A stretch of 64,000 nucleotides of DNA from Phragmites australis (taxonomy: Eukaryota > Streptophyta > Magnoliopsida > Poales > Poaceae). Positions 11,982 through 22,979 of the stretch are shown piece by piece. The DNA lies in assembly GCF_958298935.1 (NCBI RefSeq), contig NC_084943.1, forward strand, positions 3,420,001-3,484,000, written 5' to 3'. Below the pieces are notes generated by a model. That model was not told the DNA's origin. It ran no database searches and saw only the letters and a program-made list of their open reading frames with translations. Each line of letters opens with the position of its first letter. The stretch's first letter is position 1. Made by a program: the position numbers and the translations under genes.

Positions 11982-14900
11982 ATGCCGAGAGCCAGGGGAA
12001 GCCACCGCGACAGGACCCCGGACAGTGTGGTGCCGGAGTCTCGCTTGAAGAATGAGGAGGTGGCGGAGAAAGTCAGGAAGCTACTGGTCCCCGAGGGCCA
12101 GCAAGGAGCCTCGGTGGTGACGCCGGTGAACTTCCCGCCGGCGACGACCATTCCCGGGCGCATTGTCTTGTTCACGTCCTTCGTGGTGGTGGGACTGGTG
12201 CCGCCATTCTCAACGTTCTTCCTCCAAGTCCTCAACACCTACGGCCTCCAGTTGGTGCACCTGAGCCCCAACTCCGTCGTCGTGCTGGCGGTGTTCGCGC
12301 ATCTGTGCGAGATATTCGTGGGAGTGGCACCTTCGGTGACGCTTCTTCGACATTTCTTCGTCCTGCGATCGGCCGAGAAGAAGAGGGGGTACTCCACGAT
12401 GGACGTCGCGGGGTGTTGCAATCTTCGGCTGCGAGACGGCCTGGGGGAGCGGTACATCCCCCAGGTGCTGCGAAGCAAATGGGAGGAGTGGCGGCGGGAC
12501 TGGTTTTTCGTCAACGTTGACCCCTATGACCGTCTTGCCCTACCGGAAGTGGCGAAGGAGCCCCAGAAGTCGACGTGGGAGGCGTCGCCGCCGGAGGACG
12601 CGAGGTTGGAGCCGGTGTTCGAGCGCATCAGATTCCTGCGCGACGCCGGGCTGACCTCGGTGATGGTGGTGGCGGACTTCCTGCACCGCCGCCTGCCGCC
12701 CCTGCGGGAGCGGGCCCGACCATGCTGGCTCTACACCGGGCCCGAAGACATCACCAGGACCCAAATCGGCGCAAGCTGGGACTTAGGCCCGGCGGAGCTG
12801 AGGGGCATGATCCGGGTGGTGACCGGCGTGGAGGACACGAGCCGGGCGGAGCTCCCATGGCCGGAAATGGCGCTCTGCGCCAACCCTGAGCGCGCGACGA
12901 TCCTGGCAAAGCTGCTGGAGTTCGACGCCCAGGGGCTCTTCGAACGGCCGAGGAGCCGGAGCCCCGAGGCCCCCGAGCTCCCTGGGTTGGACGAGGTGGC
13001 CAGCGAGGGGGCCGCGAGCAGCCCGGTGCGGGCCGGTGGCCCGGCGCCACGAGCAGTGAGTCGCAGGCCAGTGGTGGAGCCGCTGTAGGCAGCAGCCGCC
13101 GCACCGGAGAAGAGGGCGCCGCCGACAGCGCAGTGGCGGCGGTGCCGGGGGACCGGGGGAAGCACCCCCGAGTCTACATTCCCGCACCGGAGTCCCCGTT
13201 GTCGCCATCGGCAGCGACGGCATTCCCGGTTCTGGAGCCGCGCCTCGAAAGGATGGGGCCGGCCCCGGCGCCCGGAGACCGCGCAGCGGCCCCACCGAGC
13301 CCCCGACGGAAGAGGAGAAGGGAGGACTCCGGGCTGGCACTGTCGGGCCCAGAGTTCAGGCTCCCGGCGGCCAAATGGCAGTACCGGGGGACTACGACCT
13401 CGGCCTGGGCTGAGACCAAGACCATGTACGACTGCTCGGCGCAGGAGACGGCGCCGCCGGAGTCGGCAGTCACGGAGATGGGGCCTGTTGGGCCTGCCAT
13501 CTTAACCGTGAGATACGCATAGTGCGCGGCCATCATGAATTTGGCGAGCACCGAACGCCCGAGAATGGCGTTGTAGGGGAGAGGGAGCTCCGCGACGTCG
13601 AAGAGGACGTTTTCCGTGCGGAAGTTGTCCCGACTCCCGAAGGTCACGGGTAACTCGACCTGCCCGAGGGGCAGGGAGTGCCTGGGCGTCACTCCGCAGA
13701 ATGGGAGCGACGGCTTTATGCGCATGGAGGACACCTGCAGCTTTTCAAAGGCCTCCTTGGAGAGGAGGTTGAGGTCTGCACCCCCATCGATCAGCACTCT
13801 GCCGACCTTGACATTGCAGATGGTGGGGGACACCACCAGGGGTAGTCGCCCCATGGCGCAGGTCGAACCTACCCCGGGCGTGCCGAGCCCGGGGCGGATG
13901 ATGGTGTTGCAACCCTCGGGGACCCCGAACCCCCCGGAGGAGGGTCGCAGGGAAGCCAGCGCCCAACCGGCACCCGGCCGGCCTGCCGACCCTTTCCTGG
14001 CCGCGATCGAGTGCGTCGAGGTGGCGGTCGAGCGGCTGGGCGCGGCGGTGGACGCGAAGGAGGATCAGCTTGGGGCGGAGCGCGCCAGGCTGGACTCAGA
14101 AAGGGCGCAGCTTGCGACCGCCCGGCGCGCCTTCGAATCTCGCCTCGCCGCACAGCGCGCTGCCAACGAGGAGGAATGAAGCGCCGTGAAAGAGGCCCGC
14201 GCGGCGGCCGCGGAGGAGCAGAAGCTTTTGGAGGATACCCGCACGGAGATCGCGCGGGAGCAGGAGGTTTTGGGGAGCGCCCGCGCAGAAGCTGCGCGGG
14301 AGCGAGAAGACGCCGCCCGCCTGGCTGAGGCATCGCGGCAGCAGGCTGCCGAGGCCCTTGCCAGGGAGAGGCGGGCGCAGGAGCGGGTGGAGGCGGTCGC
14401 GAGCCGCGAGTGGGCGGCGGAGGCCCATGAAGCTAACCTGACCCTTCGGGAGAGCGAGGTCGACCGGGCGCACACCGACTTCCAGCGCTGGGCAGCGGAG
14501 CTCCAGAACACCGAAGGGGACCTCCGATGCTGGGAGGAGGACGTTGCCATCCGGGAGTTCGACGCCGAGATTGCGGCGGCGGACCTGGGCGCCTGGGAGG
14601 ACTTGCTGTCCCGCTGGGAGGGTGAGGCTGCCGAGGCGGCGGCGGCCGTTGCTGCCAGGGAGGAGCAGAACGCTAAGCACGAGGTGGAGCTGACCGCCCG
14701 CGAGCGGGCTCTGTCCGAACTGGTGGCGCAGGCGAAGCAAGCCGCCAGCCCTGCATCCGACGGTGGCTCTTCTGGCGCGGCTGGGGGCCAGAGTCTCGAG
14801 GAGCAGCTGCGGGCCGCAAAGGAGAAGCTCGAGGCTGCCTTTGTCGCGTGGGTCAACCTGCAGCAGATGTTGGAGGACGTACTCTGGCGGATGCGGCGGG

Positions 14901-15280
14901 CCGTGGCGAGGGCCGGCCTTGGGCGACTCATCGTGGACGAGAAAGGCGACGCCCCCAGACGGCACGTCCTGGGGCTCCAGCAAGTTTGTGAGCGCCTCGA
15001 GGCGCTGCCCTGGGCTGTCCAGGAGCTTGCCGCCCGGGAAGGACGTGGCTTGGGCCAAGCGGTGGCCGAGCACGTTCTGGCCTGCTACCGGAGCAGAGAC
15101 TCGAACTTCCCGCTGGAGCCAGCGCGGGAAGGAGTAGTCGAAGCCGAGGGAGAGGCCGCCCGGGAAGCGGTTCGGAGCACCGCTGCCGAGGTGGCGGCCG
15201 GCTTCAGGCGGGAAGTGCCACCGCCGCCAGCCCCCGGGGATGGCCAAGACGCCTCCGACGCCGACTCTGCCTCCGATTAG
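11982..15280 (+). pseudogene. Antisense accessory gene of the gypsy element (putative gypsy-type transposon protein family)
   Basis: Residues from about 45 to 250 match the character of the plant family called putative gypsy-type transposon (Transposase_28): a hydrophobic segment (GRIVLFTSFVVVGLVPPFST), FFLQVLNTYGLQLVHLSPNS, then AVFAHLCEIFVGV. The second part (13858-15280) is an Ala/Glu/Arg-rich coiled coil over 400 residues long (repeats like AREQEVLGSARAEAAREREDA) with an acidic end. The role of such proteins in the element is not known. The gene is broken: TAG at 13086, a frame change before 13133, the 463-bp protease fragment at 13395-13857, and TGA at 14177. It ends at TAG 15278; a T-rich 3' tail with GTAAATATAATGG near 15365 could be its polyadenylation region. 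Confidence 0.75.
13395..13857 (-). repeat. Duplicated gag-protease fragment inside the antisense gene
   Basis: These 463 bases match 19295-19757 at a constant offset of exactly 5,900 bases. I find two internal differences (cgcAtgg versus cgcCtgg near 13724, and atCga versus atTga near 13787) plus one three bases from the right edge. On the minus strand it encodes the aspartic protease region around VLIDGGADLNLLSKEAFEK. The parent copy reads ING at that site, so only this fragment keeps the catalytic Asp codon. It has no function of its own here and interrupts the antisense gene. Confidence 0.93.
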
Positions 15281-16890
15281 GCTTTTGTAGTAGTTTCCTT
15301 TTCTTTTATTTTTGACTTGATGTAAATACGGGAGTGATCTCTCAGAAATGCTTGTATTCCCCTTGTAAATATAATGGAAGCTTTTCTTTGGGCTCGCAAC
15401 TCCGATATTCTTGAGTACTTAGCGTTTCTTCTGAGTGTTTTGACGTTGTTTCTGATGTTCTGCCTTGATGCCCCGAGGAGTACTTAGTCGGTTTGATTCC
15501 GACCTTTCCATCCCCGAGAACGAAGTCGTCCCGACCGTCCTTCTTGGTGTGTTGAGCCCCCGAGCCCTCGCGAGTCCGCATCGGCTAAGTCAAAAGACAA
15601 AGACACGAACTTCCTTGCTCGGGAGATAGGTCGATCCAGCACGGAGCACGCCATAACCGGTGAACACTTTTCCACCTTGCGACCACTCAGTCGACAGACC
15701 AGAGACACGCGCGAGCGGAAATGTGACCAAAAGTCCCCATGGTTCGGTGGTGCCCGGGCTTAAGACGGACCGGACCGAGCACCGACAGCCCGCCCCTGAG
15801 GCCTAGGCTCCGGACTACTCGAGTGGCTCGAGCGATAGGATTACCCAGAGCACCCAGGGACTCGGTAGTGCTCGGGGCCCTTAAAAGCGGACCGAACACC
15901 ACGACCACCATGAGAGACTTCGATCAGACATTACCGCACGCACGGTGCACCTTTCTGCGGACCGTTCTGTCGTTCTAGGAAAAAGTAGACACACGGTAGG
16001 TTTTTGTGCGCGAGGAAACCATCTCACCGGGCAGATTAGAATGCGTGGGCCCCCGAGGACGACTCGGGAACAAAATATTATTGAACGTAAATTCGTCCGA
16101 ATTTAACCACTCACCGGACAGCTGTCGGACTTTCGGCCAATCCGACCTAGGAGGGGCGTGCGCTCCGAGCTCGGGGTGCCCGGGGACTTGGGTCCCGCAG
16201 CCGGGGCGCCCGAGCATCAAGGGGCACGCGAGGAGCCCGGGGTCGGGTGATCTCGACCACTCATACTTAAGCGGTAGGACCACCCGCGGACCCTTGTGGC
16301 CGAGCAGCGACCTAGGCATTGAGGCCCTCACGGTCGAGCTGCCTTTGCTTTGATTTGTCGATCTGTGACTTAAGAGAGAGAGAAGAAAATCCTTGTTTGG
16401 TGCGCTCTGTTAGTGCGGTACTTGTTATAGACTGCTCTCGTTTTCGACCTGAAACCTCTCGAATACCCAGGCCGGCGGACAAGAGCAGGCAGAGGCATAA
16501 CCCAGAGGTCCTATGGTTCGGTGGCGCCCGGGTATGACAGACCAGACTGGGCACCGACAGCCCGCCCCTGGGGCCTGAGCTCCGGACTACTCGAGTGGCT
16601 CGAGCGATAGGATTACCCAGAGCACCCAGGGACTCGGTAGTGCCCGGAGATCCGCCACGACACCGAACACCACAGCCTACCACATCGGACGTAAGTCAGC
16701 GGCAGCTGCCCGCGTGCATACCGATCGGGATTCTTTTATCAGCGGGGAAAATGAGAGAGCGAACTTTTCTCGCACAGTCGAGCATCTCACCAGACAGATT
16801 AAACATATGGAAACCAGAAAAATGAAATTGACACATGATTGTACATTAACATTTATACTGAATTGACAATTTTTTTACAAGGTTGGGTGA
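15281..16890. other. Spacer between antisense gene and pol, with an internal direct repeat
   Basis: No coding sequence is supported. About 135 bp at 15739-15873 are repeated at 16513-16646 (774-bp spacing), both starting ATGGTTCGGTGG and containing CTCGAGTGGCTCGAGCGATAGG and GGGACTCGGTAGTG. The stretch is G+C-rich and forms convergent untranslated ends: the antisense gene's 3' end and the tail after integrase. Confidence 0.7.
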
Positions 16891-16964
16891 CTTACCCAGC
16901 TAGTGGTAGCCCCCGGTCAACTTGGGCGGGGGGAAGCCCCCGGCCTAGTTGACCTGAGCCGCGA

Positions 16965-17840
16965 GCATGGCCATCTACGGGTAGAACCTGCGCAGGTGCT
17001 CGATGTTCTACGGGTTGGGGAGCGGTTGCCCGTCTTCTGCCGCCAACCTGAAAGAACCTTCTCGTGGGACCCCGATCACGGTGAAGGGACCCTCCCACAT
17101 AGGGGACAGCTTATTCTTTCCTTCACGCGACTGGACGCGTCGGAGAACTAGGTCCCCCACCTCAAAGGACTGTGCCCGGACGTGGCGCTGGTGATAGCGC
17201 CACAAACTTTGCTGGTACCGAGCTGCCCGAACGGCGGTACGCCACCGGCGCTCTTCCAAGTAGTCAACGTCGTCGCATCTCTGCTGCTCTTGCTCACCCT
17301 CAGAGTATGCATGCACCTGAGGGGAGCCTAGAGTGAGCTTGGAGGGGAGGACCGTCTCAGCGCCGTACACGAGGAAGAATGGAGTCTCCCCGGTAGCGCA
17401 GCTTGGTGTGGTCCGGTTGGCCCATAGCACAGCAGGCAGCTCGTCGACCCATCCCTTCCCGTGCTTTGCGAGCACGTCATAGGTCCGGGTTTTGAGGCCC
17501 TTCAGTATCTCCGCGTTGGCGCGCTCAACTTGCCCATTACTCCGAGGATGAGTGACGGAGGCGAAGCAGAGCTTGATGCCGAGGTCTTCGCAGTAGTCCC
17601 CGAACAGGGCACTCGTGAACTGGGTGCCGTTGTCGGTGATGATCCGGTTCGGGACACCAAAACGACTGGTGATGCCACGGATAAATTGGAGCGTCGTGTT
17701 CTTGGTCACCTTGATGACTGGGACCGCCTCCGGCCACTTGGTGAACTTGTCGATAGCGACGTAGAGGTATTCATAGCCCCCGATTGCTCGGGGGAATGGA
17801 CCCAGAATATCCAGCCCCCAGACCGCGAAAGGCCATGACA
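16965..17840 (-). pseudogene. Integrase part of gypsy pol, 5' end missing
   Basis: The minus-strand frame from about 17840 shows the integrase core: LDILGPFPRAIGG and VAIDKFTKWPEA (first catalytic Asp), IITDNGTQFTSA (second Asp) and SNGQVERANAEIL (catalytic Glu). Near the C-terminus MWEGPFTVIGV is the GPY/F-type module found in gypsy integrases, and NIEHLRRFYP follows beyond a stop near 17007. The zinc-binding HHCC N-terminal domain is absent, and the frame does not match that of the upstream reverse transcriptase, so a deletion removed RNase H and the integrase start. The three catalytic residues are present, but the protein cannot be made from this locus as part of a normal polyprotein. Confidence 0.85.
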
Positions 17841-17900
17841 GGGGGATGGTGTGAAGAGACTGAGCTGGCTGGTGAATCTGCTTTGCGTGGAACTGGGGGG

Positions 17901-18012
17901 AGCCAAGTGCTCAGTCTCGACCCCCTGTTCGCGGGGAGCCAAGTGCTCGGGATCAACCCCCTGCTCGGGGGGAGCCAAGTGCTCGGGCTCAACCCCCTGC
18001 TCGAGGGGAGTC
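17901..18012 (-). repeat. 36-bp tandem repeat in pol
   Basis: AGCCAAGTGCTC recurs at 17901, 17937 and 17973, a 36-bp period, giving about three copies. On the minus strand it encodes 12-residue repeats of the form EQGVEPEHLAPP. It lies at the point where RNase H should be. The core AAGTGCTCGGG resembles the GTGCTCGGGG blocks of this element's own LTR. Confidence 0.85.
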
Positions 18013-19154
18013 GCGAGGACGGGGGAGTGCCCGGGGGCGGCCGGGAGCTGGGACCCAGCACCTGGCCCCGCGCACTCATCGCGCTCCACCACCAGCACCA
18101 TGCTTACGACCTGAGGAGTGGCTGATACGTAGAGTAGTAGTGGCTCGCCTTCGGATGGGGCCACTAGCACGGGCGATGAGGTGAGGTATTTTTTCAGATC
18201 GCGGAAGGCCTGCTCGGCCTCCGGCGTCCAGTCGAAACGACCGGTCTTCTTCAGGAGCTTGAAGAGGGGGAGCCCCCGCTCTTCAAGTTTGGAGATGAAG
18301 CGCCCGAGGGCCGCCATGCAGCCGGTGAGACGCTGGACCTCCTTGAGTCGAGCCGGGGGTCACATCTGCTCTATGGCCCGGATCTTCTCTAGATTGGCCT
18401 CGATCCCTCGGCTGGAAACCAAGAAACTGAGGAGCTTGCCCGCAGGTACCCCGAAGACACACTTCTCGGGGTTGAGCTTGAGGCGGGTAGTGCGGAGACT
18501 GTTGAAAGTCTCGGCAAGGTCGTCGAGCAGGGTGGCGCGGTCTCGGGATTTGACCACAAGATCGTCGATGTAGGCCTCGACGTTGCGGCCAACCTGCGAA
18601 CCAAGGGTGATACGAATGGCGCGTTGGAAAGAAGACCCAGCATTGCGCAAACCAAAAGGCATTGAGATATAGCAATAAGTCCCCACCGAGGTGGTAAAGG
18701 CAGTTTTTTCCTCATCCTCTACGGCCATGCGAATCTGGTGATACCCAGAGTTTGCATCCAAAAAGCACAAAAGATCACATCCCGCGGTTGCATCTACAAT
18801 TTGATCTATGCAGGGCAAGGGAAAAGGATCCTTAGGGCAAGCCTTATTTAGGTCGGTGTAGTCCACACACATGCGGAGCTTGCCATTGACATTCAGGACG
18901 ATAACTGGATTTACCAGCCAGTCGGGGTGGAGGACCTCTCGGATGAATCCGGCGTCAAGGAGCTTGCTGACCTACTCCCGGATGAATTCCTGGCGCTCAG
19001 GTGCCTGCCGCCGGACCTTTTGCTTCACCGAGCGTGTGTCCAGTTGCACAGCCAAGTGATGCTCGATCACCTCCCTAGGGATCCCGGGCATGTCGGACGG
19101 TTGCCATGCAAACACGTCTGCGTTAGCCCGGAGGAAGGTGACGAGCACGCTTTC
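18013..19154 (-). pseudogene. Reverse transcriptase part of gypsy pol
   Basis: It continues the gag-protease frame on the minus strand. Visible blocks in order are MCVDYTDLNKACPKD, FLDANSGYHQI (catalytic Asp of block A), FGLRNAGSSFQRAI, and EAYIDDLVVKS (the YxDD box), then LNPEKCVFGV and the connection domain ending near LYVSATPQVVSMVL. RNase H should follow, but the frame runs into a Pro/Glu tandem repeat instead. Stops in the shared frame are TAG at 19155, TAG near 18976 and TGA at 18360. In the last, Arg (CGA) is expected, which points to C-to-T decay. Gag, protease and RT lie in one frame, as is usual for this lineage. Confidence 0.88.
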
Positions 19155-20109
19155 CTATTTGCTGCCCAGGTCACCGCCGATTCGGACGACCTGGGAAGCG
19201 CCTTCGCCCACCACGACCTCCTTCGTCGGAACAGAGGCGTCGGCGGCGAGTCGGGGTTTGGATGAAGAGGGTCCCGGGCCCCCTCTGCAGCCTTCGACCT
19301 CGGCCTGGGCTGAGACCAAGACCATGTACGACTGCTCGGCGCAGGAGACGGCGCCGCCGGAGTCGGCAGTCACGGAGATGGGGCCTGTTGGGCCTGCCAT
19401 CTTAACCGTGAGATACGCATAGTGCGCGGCCATCATGAATTTGGCGAGCACCGAACGCCCGAGAATGGCGTTGTAGGGGAGAGGGAGCTCCGCGACGTCG
19501 AAGAGGACGTTTTCCGTGCGGAAGTTGTCCCGACTCCCGAAGGTCACGGGTAACTCGACCTGCCCGAGGGGCAGGGAGTGCCTGGGCGTCACTCCGCAGA
19601 ATGGGAGCGACGGCTTTATGCGCCTGGAGGACACCTGCAGCTTTTCAAAGGCCTCCTTGGAGAGGAGGTTGAGGTCTGCACCCCCATTGATCAGCACTCT
19701 GCCGACCTTGACATTGCAGATGGTGGGGGACACCACCAGGGGTAGTCGCCCCACGGCTGCAGTACTGGTGGGGTGGTCGGCTATACTGAACGTGATCGGA
19801 GCGTCCGACCACTTCAGGGGCCTGGCGGCCTCTTCGCTCGGGGTTGCCGAGCACACCTCGCGCCGCATGGTCTTGATGCCACGCCGCGAGGAAGGTGTGT
19901 AGGCGCCTCCGTCGATGAAGGCGATGGTATGCTCGGGCTCCTGGAATCCGAGCTCGGCGTTGCAGGGGGCGGCCTCAGCGTCGCCTCCCCCGCAGGACTC
20001 GTCGGGCTCCCTCTGGCGCTGCTCAACGAGGCCTTTGACTGAACGACACTCCGTGAGATCGTGCCATCTGGTCTGATGTATGGGGCACCATTTGCCTGGC
20101 TCGGGCCCC

Positions 20110-20240
20110 GCGGGAGCGGGGGCCCTCGCTGGAGCAGGAGCCCGAGCGGGTGCCGGGGCTCTTGCGGGAGCTGGTGCCCTTGCAGGTGCCGGGGCCCTTG
20201 CGGGAGCCGGAGCCCAAGGAGGGGCCCTAGCCGGGGCCCT
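20110..20240 (-). repeat. 18-bp minisatellite encoding APAPAR units in gag
   Basis: Alternating GGTGCCGGGGCCCTTGCG-type units repeat about six times. They give a Pro/Ala/Arg linker between the capsid-like region and the zinc-knuckle-like cluster of gag. Confidence 0.8.
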
Positions 20241-21627
20241 CGCGGGCACGGGCCGTCTATCGGCGGCCGCCCAGCGTTCTTGCCGGAGATCGGGCTCTTG
20301 GGCCAGCCTATGGGCGGGGCCCTTGGCCGGCTCGACAGGAGCGGCTTCGCGCTTTCTTCTCTTTTTCTTTTCCCGCCTGTCAGAGCGGGAAGAACTTGGC
20401 TGGTTGGTGGCGGGGCACTCGGGGCGCGGAGCATGCCACGCCCGGGCCTCCGCTGCCTTGGCGCACTTGTCGGCCAGTGCGAAGAGTTCCGCAGTGGTCT
20501 CGATTTCGTGCGTACCTAGCTTTTCGAGAATCCGCTCGTCGCGGACGCCCTGCCGGAAGGCGACGATGACAGCGTGAGGGGCTATCCGCGGGATGGTGTT
20601 GCAGACCTGGCTGAAACGCTGAATGAAGCACCGCAGCGTCTCCCCCTCCTGCTGCTGGACGGCATGGAGGTCGCACTCCAAGCCGGGGCGCGTGAACGTG
20701 CCCTGAAAATTAGCCACAAACTGGTGGCAGAGGTCGTCCCAGGAGCTAATAGATCCTGGGGGTAAGTTCATGAGCCAAGAATGGGCAGAGCCCCTCAAGG
20801 CAACATGGAAATAATTTGCCATCACCTTTTCACTGCCTCCGGCCGCTTGGACGGCCATAGTGTATATTTGGAGGAACTCGACGGGGTCGATGGACCCGTC
20901 GTACTTCTCCGGCAGCTCTGGGCGGAACTTGGAGGGCCATTTGACCCGACGGAGCTCGTTAGAGAAGGCACGGTAGCCGGTGCCGTAACCCGTGGCGCGG
21001 GCGGCGCCCCTCAGCGGTGAACGCTGGCGAGCCGGGGAATCCTGGCGATAGTGGGCCAGAAAATAGGAAGCTTGGTCCTCAGCCTCGGCCTCCTGCCGGG
21101 TCTCCCGCTGGCGCTCGAGAGTGACGCGCGCATCTTCGTGGCCCCTCCGCTCGTTGAGACGCAAGCAGAGGTCCTGGGCTTCGGACGCGGCCAGGGGGGT
21201 GGCGCTCTGCCTGGAGGCCCCCCGGCCCGTGCGAACGTTGCCTGTTGATGGGCCGGTTCTGGCGGCGCCATGCTGGGTGGTGGCGCGAGAACTCCCGGCC
21301 AGCACCTGGCGGCGAGCAGTGCCGACCAGGGCAGCGACTTCTTGGATCCACCGGCCTTCCGAAGTGTTCGGCATCGCCTGGACGGGCGGATGCCTGAGGA
21401 GAGCGTGCGCCGCAAGCAGCGCGCTCCCGGGGCCGGCTTCGCTGAAAGCGAGCCTACGCCGGAGAGGCACCCGGCGCTGTCCAGAGGCGGACCTGGCGGT
21501 TGGGGTTTCGACCACCTGCTGGGGGTCGGATGGTGCACCGGCGGGGGCGGCGGCCCTGCTGGGCCTAGCGCCTTGGTCCCCTTGGGAAGGGAACGTCGCG
21601 CGTGCAGATCTTGGCTGCTGCTGGGAC

Positions 21628-22818
21628 CAGGGTTCAAAAAACCGTCGGTAACCGCTCAAAAATCGCGGTTACCGACCTTCCCGGTCCGGTCCGATTTCAA
21701 AAACCGCTCGGTAACCGAAATTTGAATTCAAAAAATTCGAAAAAATAAAAAAATTTAACAAAAATTCAAAAAAAATCTTAAAAAAAACTAGACACAATTC
21801 TAAGAACTTCTGTGAAAAACAATTTCAAAAATAATGTCGTTTGCATCATATTCTATAGGGAGAAAGTTTGAAAAAAAATGAAAAAAATTGAAGCGTGCGG
21901 CTCAATTATTAACTCACGTTAAGGAAAAGTGTAACATGCAAACACATATTTTTATTGTATAAAACGTATTTTAAGAGAACCTTTAAAATTGATTTCACTT
22001 TATTTAGAGTTTTATTAAATTCTCTATGATTTTTACAAAGTTCACAAGCATAAAGTGAATATGTTAAGAAAAATCACTGTAATTAATTTTTTCATGTCTA
22101 CTATTATTTTTTCTACGTAAATCATAATATTAATAAGCTAATGAAAGTGGTTTCACTAATTTTTAAGGTGTGATGGGTCAGTTATGAATTAATCTAGTCG
22201 CAACACATTTACACAATCATGCATGTTACAATAACTAATTCATGAGTTCATATATTTTTAAAAGATATAGGATCATGTAAGAAGACTAACAAAATTAGTT
22301 TCATGATTTTTGGATTAGCAAAGAGTAAACTATGCATTTACCTTGGTTTAACAAATAAAATTTCTCACAGAAAATTTTGAACTTTTTTATGAGTATAAAT
22401 ACTTTTATCATGTAGATCATGTTATAAGGAATCCAACAAAATTTGTTTCACTTGATTTGAAGCTCGGATGAATTAGTTATTGATTTTACAAGATTGAACC
22501 CTTTTTTAGATTTTTTGTTGAACTGCGCTGAAATTCGATAAAACCGCTCGATAAATCGAGAAAACCGAGCGGTTACCGAGCCAAACCGCTCGGTAACCGA
22601 CCGAATCAAAAATGCGAGAAAATCGCTCGGTAACCGACCCAAACCGCTCGGTAACCGACCCAAACCGCTCGGTTACCGAGAGGGCAAAAACATGATTTTT
22701 TCGCAAAAATTTAAAATTTGCCGAATGAATTTTCTCCGAATTTTTTTGAATTTTTGACCGGTAATCGCGGTTACCGCGGTTTTTCGGTTACCGCCGGAGG
22801 TCGGTAACGCGAACCTTG
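21628..22818. mobile_element. Non-autonomous hAT-type transposon inserted in gag
   Basis: The flanks are a perfect 8-bp direct repeat GCTGGGAC (21620-21627 and 22819-22826), the target duplication length of hAT elements. The ends are CAGGGTTC and, on the other strand, CAAGGTTC, with CGGTTACCG-type inverted motifs following on both sides. It is 1191 bp, A+T-rich in the middle (21720-22500), without transposase. Near the right end AACCGCTCGGTAACCGACCC recurs about five times (22555-22680), likely subterminal binding repeats. The base composition contrasts sharply with the G+C-rich gag around it. Confidence 0.92.
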
Positions 22819-22959
22819 GCTGGGACGCAGCAGCGGCTAGGGCCTCCTGTTCGAGGGGCTGCATTTCCTCGCTGGAACTGGAGCCGGAACGCTGGAGGCG
22901 GTGTCCACCGGCCATTTTTTCTGTGGAAGAAAACAAACAAACAGATTCAGGGATGTTCC

Positions 22960-22979
22960 CCCCTACCTGGCGCTTCAGC
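22960..22979 (-). other. Primer-binding-site position of the gypsy element
   Basis: On the minus strand GCTGAAGCGCCAGGTAGGGG directly follows the 5' LTR end, where the tRNA primer would pair. I cannot assign the tRNA with confidence; it is not the initiator-Met type seen in the copia element at 55788. Confidence 0.5.

Larger units (their letters stand above)
19155..22915 (-). pseudogene. Gypsy gag-protease, split by a hAT element
   Basis: The start ATG is at 22913-22915 (MAGGHRLQRSGSSSSEEM). The frame runs to the hAT insertion and resumes at 21627 with QQPRSARATFPS; removing one 8-bp target copy and the insert keeps the frame. The capsid-like region includes WPSKFRPELPEKYDGSIDP, YTMAVQAAGGSEKVMANYF and WDDLCHQFVANFQGTF. 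Then come a basic KKKRRKRE tract, an APAPAR repeat region (about 20110-20240), and CPIHQTRWHDLTEC, a zinc-knuckle-like Cys/His cluster. The protease region follows, with the active-site triplet read as ING-GAD instead of the usual D-G. The frame stops at TAG 19155, where related proteins usually read Gln and continue into RT. Confidence 0.88.

Noticed and set aside
12239..13340. Several minus-strand frames over the antisense gene (91-185 residues)
   Set aside because: Shadows of the plus-strand coding sequence in G+C-rich DNA, with no domain content except the true protease fragment at 13395-13857.
14065..15247. Long minus-strand frames (288 and 383 residues) opposite the coiled-coil part of the antisense gene
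   Set aside because: They lack any known gypsy domain, while the plus strand gives a coherent coiled coil. G+C-rich DNA makes long chance frames.
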